A DNA stretch of 64,000 nt from Caballeronia sp. M1242. GTDB lineage: Bacteria; Pseudomonadota; Gammaproteobacteria; Burkholderiales; Burkholderiaceae. Numbering within the stretch: position 1 is the stretch's first letter; every line of letters begins with the position of its first letter. The translations under genes and the position numbers were made by a program. This document shows, piece after piece, positions 61,677 to 64,000 of this stretch. Location of the stretch: contig NZ_CP071131.1 of the NCBI RefSeq assembly GCF_017220215.1, positions 849,576 to 913,575 of the forward strand, given 5' to 3'. Below the pieces are notes generated by a model. That model was not told the DNA's origin and searched no databases. It saw only the letters and a list, made by a program, of their open reading frames with translations.

Positions 61677-63336
61677 AACCACGACGACCACGACGGTCGG
61701 CGAACTGATCGCCGCATTTCTCGAGCAGTGCGGCGTCGAGACCGCATTCGGCGTCATCTCGATTCACAACATGCCGATCCTCGACGCGATCAACACGCGC
61801 GGCAAGATTCGCTACGTCGGCGCGCGCGGCGAGGCGGGCGCGCTGAACATGGCCGATGGCCTCGCCCGCGTGTCGGGCGGCCTCGGCGTCGCGTTCACGA
61901 GCACCGGGACGGCGGCGGGCAATGCCGCCGGCGCGATGGTCGAGGCGCTGACCGCGGGCACCGCGCTCGTGCACATCACCGGTCAGATCGAGACGACGTA
62001 TCTGGATCAGGATCTCGCTTATATCCACGAAGCGCCGGATCAGTTGACGATGCTCTCGTCCATCTCCAAGGCTGCGTTCCGCGTGCGTTCGGTCGATACG
62101 GCGCTCGCCACCGTGCGTGAAGCCGTGCGCGTGGCGCGGACCGCGCCGACCGGTCCGGTCAGCGTGGAGATTCCGATCGACATTCAGGCAGCGCGCGTCG
62201 AATGGCCCGCCGATCTCGCAGCGCCGCACGTGAGCCTGCCGACGCACGACAGCCAGCGCGTCCAACAACTCGCCGACGCGCTCGCAACGGCCAAACGCCC
62301 GCTCTTGTGGCTCGGCGGCGGCGCGCGTCATGCGCGTCCGCAAGTGGAACGGCTCGTGAAGCTGGGCTTCGGCGTGGTGACGAGCGTGCAGGGACGCGGC
62401 GTGCTGCCCGAGGATCATCCCGCGACGCTCGGCGCATTTAACGTGCAATCGACGGTCGAAGACTTCTATCGCACCTGCGACGCGATGCTCGTCGTCGGCT
62501 CGCGTCTGCGCGGCAACGAGACGCTCAAGTACAAGCTCGCGCTGCCGCAGCCGCTCTATCGGATCGACGCCGATGCGCTCGCGGACAACCGCGGCTATCG
62601 CAACGCGCAGTTCGTGCATGGCGATGCCGCCGCCATCCTCGATGAACTGGCGACGCTGCTCGAAGGGCGCCTCAAGGTCGATCCTGCGTTCGCGCAGGAC
62701 CTCGCCGCGACGCGCGAAGTGGCGGTCGCGGAAACGGGCAAGGGTCTCGGCCCCTACAAGCAACTGGTGGATGCGCTGCAACGCGCCGTGGGCCGCGACT
62801 TCAACTGGGTGCGCGACGTGACGATCTCGAACAGCACGTGGGGCAACCGCATGCTGAAGATCTTCGAGCCGCGCGCGGGCGTGCATGCGCTCGGCGGCGG
62901 CATCGGGCAGGGCGTGCAGATGGCCATCGGCGCTGCGCTGGCGAACGCGGCGGCCAAGACCGTGTGCCTCGTCGGCGACGGCGGTCTCATGGTCAACGTC
63001 GGCGAACTCGTCACGGCCGTGCAGGAAAACGCCAACGTGATGATCGTGCTGATGAACGACCAGTGCTACGGCGTGATCCGCAATATTCAGGACGCGCAAT
63101 ACGGCGGACGGCGCTGCTTCGTGCAGCTGCATCAGCCGGATTTCGCGCAGTTTTGCGCGAGCTTCGGCCTGAAGCACTACCGCGTTTCGTCGATGGATCA
63201 GGCCGAAGCCGTGGTGCGCGAAGGCATGGCGGCGAGCGGCCCGGTCATGGTCGAAGTCGACATGCTTTCGGTCGGCTCGTTCACGACCGCATTTGCCGGC
63301 CCGCCGGTCAAGAAAGAGGAGCAGCAGCATGCGTGA
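61669..63336 (+). CDS. Thiamine-diphosphate-dependent enzyme (acetolactate synthase/benzoylformate decarboxylase superfamily)
   Basis: This 555-residue protein starts at ATG 61669, overlapping the SDR stop, with AGGAGG upstream; ATG 61645 is in frame. It has three domains: the N-terminal PYR domain with the activating glutamate in GARGEAGALNMADGLAR, a middle TPP-M domain and a C-terminal PP domain with GDGGLMVNVGELVTAVQ and NDQCYGV (ThDP/Mg motif). Enzymes of this family decarboxylate or join 2-oxo acids. In this pathway it would act on a ring-cleavage 2-oxo acid. Confidence 0.85.
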   Translation: MSKTTTTTTVGELIAAFLEQCGVETAFGVISIHNMPILDAINTRGKIRYVGARGEAGALNMADGLARVSGGLGVAFTSTGTAAGNAAGAMVEALTAGTALVHITGQIETTYLDQDLAYIHEAPDQLTMLSSISKAAFRVRSVDTALATVREAVRVARTAPTGPVSVEIPIDIQAARVEWPADLAAPHVSLPTHDSQRVQQLADALATAKRPLLWLGGGARHARPQVERLVKLGFGVVTSVQGRGVLPEDHPATLGAFNVQSTVEDFYRTCDAMLVVGSRLRGNETLKYKLALPQPLYRIDADALADNRGYRNAQFVHGDAAAILDELATLLEGRLKVDPAFAQDLAATREVAVAETGKGLGPYKQLVDALQRAVGRDFNWVRDVTISNSTWGNRMLKIFEPRAGVHALGGGIGQGVQMAIGAALANAAAKTVCLVGDGGLMVNVGELVTAVQENANVMIVLMNDQCYGVIRNIQDAQYGGRRCFVQLHQPDFAQFCASFGLKHYRVSSMDQAEAVVREGMAASGPVMVEVDMLSVGSFTTAFAGPPVKKEEQQHA

Positions 63337-64000
63337 GCAGGCCATCGATGTCGCGATGATCGGCTTCGGCGCGATCGGGCAGACGGTGTACCGCGCGGTG
63401 GCGGCCGATCCGTTCGTGCGCGTGGCGCAGGTCGTCGTGCCGGCGAACCATATCGATGCGGTGCGCGCGCAACTCGGTCCGGACGTCGACGTGGTCAGTT
63501 CGGTCGCGGCCCTGCGCGTTCACCCGCGATTCGCGCTGGAATGCGCGGGCCACGGCGCGCTCGTCGATCATGTCGTGCCGCTGCTACGGTCCGGCACGGA
63601 CTGCGCGGTGGCGTCCATCGGCGCGTTGTCGGACGTAGCGCTGCTCGACGCGTTGCAGGCGGCTGCGACGGATGGCAACGCGACGGTGACGCTGCTCTCG
63701 GGCGCCATCGGCGGCATCGACGCGCTCGCGGCGGCGAAACAGGGCGGTCTCGACGACGTGCAGTACATCGGCCGCAAGCCGCCTGTCGGGTGGCTCGGCA
63801 CGCCTGCGCAAGCCGTGTGCGATCTGCACTCGCTCGACGAAGCACGCGTGATTTTCGAAGGCAGCGCGCGCGAAGCGGCGCGCCTGTACCCGAAGAACGC
63901 GAACGTCGCGGCGACCGTCGCACTCGCGGGCCTCGGCCTCGACGAAACGCGCGTGCAGCTAATTGCCGATCCGCAGGTCACGCGTAACGTGCATCGCATC
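63329..64000 (+). CDS. L-aspartate dehydrogenase family (partial, runs off the window)
   Basis: The gene starts at ATG 63329, overlapping the ThDP gene, and the first 224 residues are seen. VAMIGFGAIGQTVYRAVAAD is a Rossmann dinucleotide site. FALECAGHGALVDHVVPLL, LLSGAIGGIDALAAAKQGG, and YPKNANVAATVALAGLGLDETRV are the typical segments of aspartate dehydrogenase (NadX-like). It interconverts L-aspartate and oxaloacetate/iminosuccinate with ammonia and NAD(P). In a catabolic operon it could remove or fix ammonia or act on an aspartate-like amino acid. Confidence 0.85.
   Translation, partial: MREQAIDVAMIGFGAIGQTVYRAVAADPFVRVAQVVVPANHIDAVRAQLGPDVDVVSSVAALRVHPRFALECAGHGALVDHVVPLLRSGTDCAVASIGALSDVALLDALQAAATDGNATVTLLSGAIGGIDALAAAKQGGLDDVQYIGRKPPVGWLGTPAQAVCDLHSLDEARVIFEGSAREAARLYPKNANVAATVALAGLGLDETRVQLIADPQVTRNVHRI

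Noticed and set aside
61387..63345. 652-residue minus-strand frame opposite the ThDP gene
   Set aside because: The plus strand encodes a complete ThDP enzyme in operon; the antisense product is low-complexity His/Arg/Ala sequence.

Overview
The window is high-GC DNA with Burkholderiaceae gene content and codon use (Paraburkholderia, Caballeronia or Burkholderia type): a VgrG/DUF2169 type VI secretion locus, many regulator-linked catabolic operons, a GTG-started Burkholderia-type porin, ProQ/FinO and entericidin genes. Fairly gene-poor stretches and gene remnants between accessory operons suggest a secondary replicon or accessory chromosomal region. This is inference. No rRNA, tRNA, CRISPR or complete insertion sequence was seen.

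Layout. (1) 1-7.15 kb: the 3' end of vgrG followed by a tightly overlapping type VI secretion cargo operon (DUF6484, TIGR02270, DUF2169, a ketosynthase-like protein, a PAAR-like DUF4150 protein). It ends in a candidate deaminase-fold toxin and two mutually homologous candidate immunity genes, and then a scrap that looks like an OmpW C-terminus. (2) 7.3-15.7 kb: a DUF2235 lipase-like membrane protein, a very large SAM/adenylyl cyclase/AAA/TPR protein, a divergent LuxR-type regulator with a C-terminal cyclic-nucleotide domain, and a weakly sigma-like protein. (3) 16.9-19.9 kb: a membrane protein followed by two peptidoglycan hydrolases with peptidoglycan-binding domains. (4) 20-24.4 kb: SRPBCC, DUF1993, an MHS-family transporter and a ProQ/FinO protein. 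(5) 24.5-32.8 kb: a hydroquinone/p-nitrophenol-type pathway (two-subunit hydroquinone dioxygenase, semialdehyde dehydrogenase, maleylacetate reductase, hydroxyquinol-type intradiol dioxygenase, YCII protein, Rieske protein) with its LysR regulator, a readable LysR box and promoter, and an MFS transporter. (6) 34.9-40.9 kb: a complete glycerol-type ABC importer, glpSTPQUV. (7) 41-48.2 kb: a phospholipase C remnant, two entericidin-like lipoproteins, an SDR, a solitary 2-oxoglutarate dehydrogenase E1 paralogue and a chemoreceptor. (8) 48.8-64 kb: a multi-operon catabolic regulon with three IclR regulators, an FAD monooxygenase, an aromatic-acid-type MFS transporter, a Rieske oxygenase and its reductase, RidA, a porin, two SDRs, a cupin, an alpha/beta hydrolase, a ThDP enzyme and an aspartate dehydrogenase that runs off the window.

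The two most interesting systems are the deaminase-type effector at 4857-5621 and the 49-64 kb regulon. In the regulon, three promoters (MFS operon, porin, SDR operon) carry the same GTTCC-N6-GGAAC palindrome exactly 19 nt downstream of the -10 hexamer. Two paralogous IclR regulators lie inside the regulated region. The substrate of this pathway cannot be read from the sequence; the mix of RidA, a ThDP lyase/decarboxylase and aspartate dehydrogenase hints at a nitrogen-containing compound.
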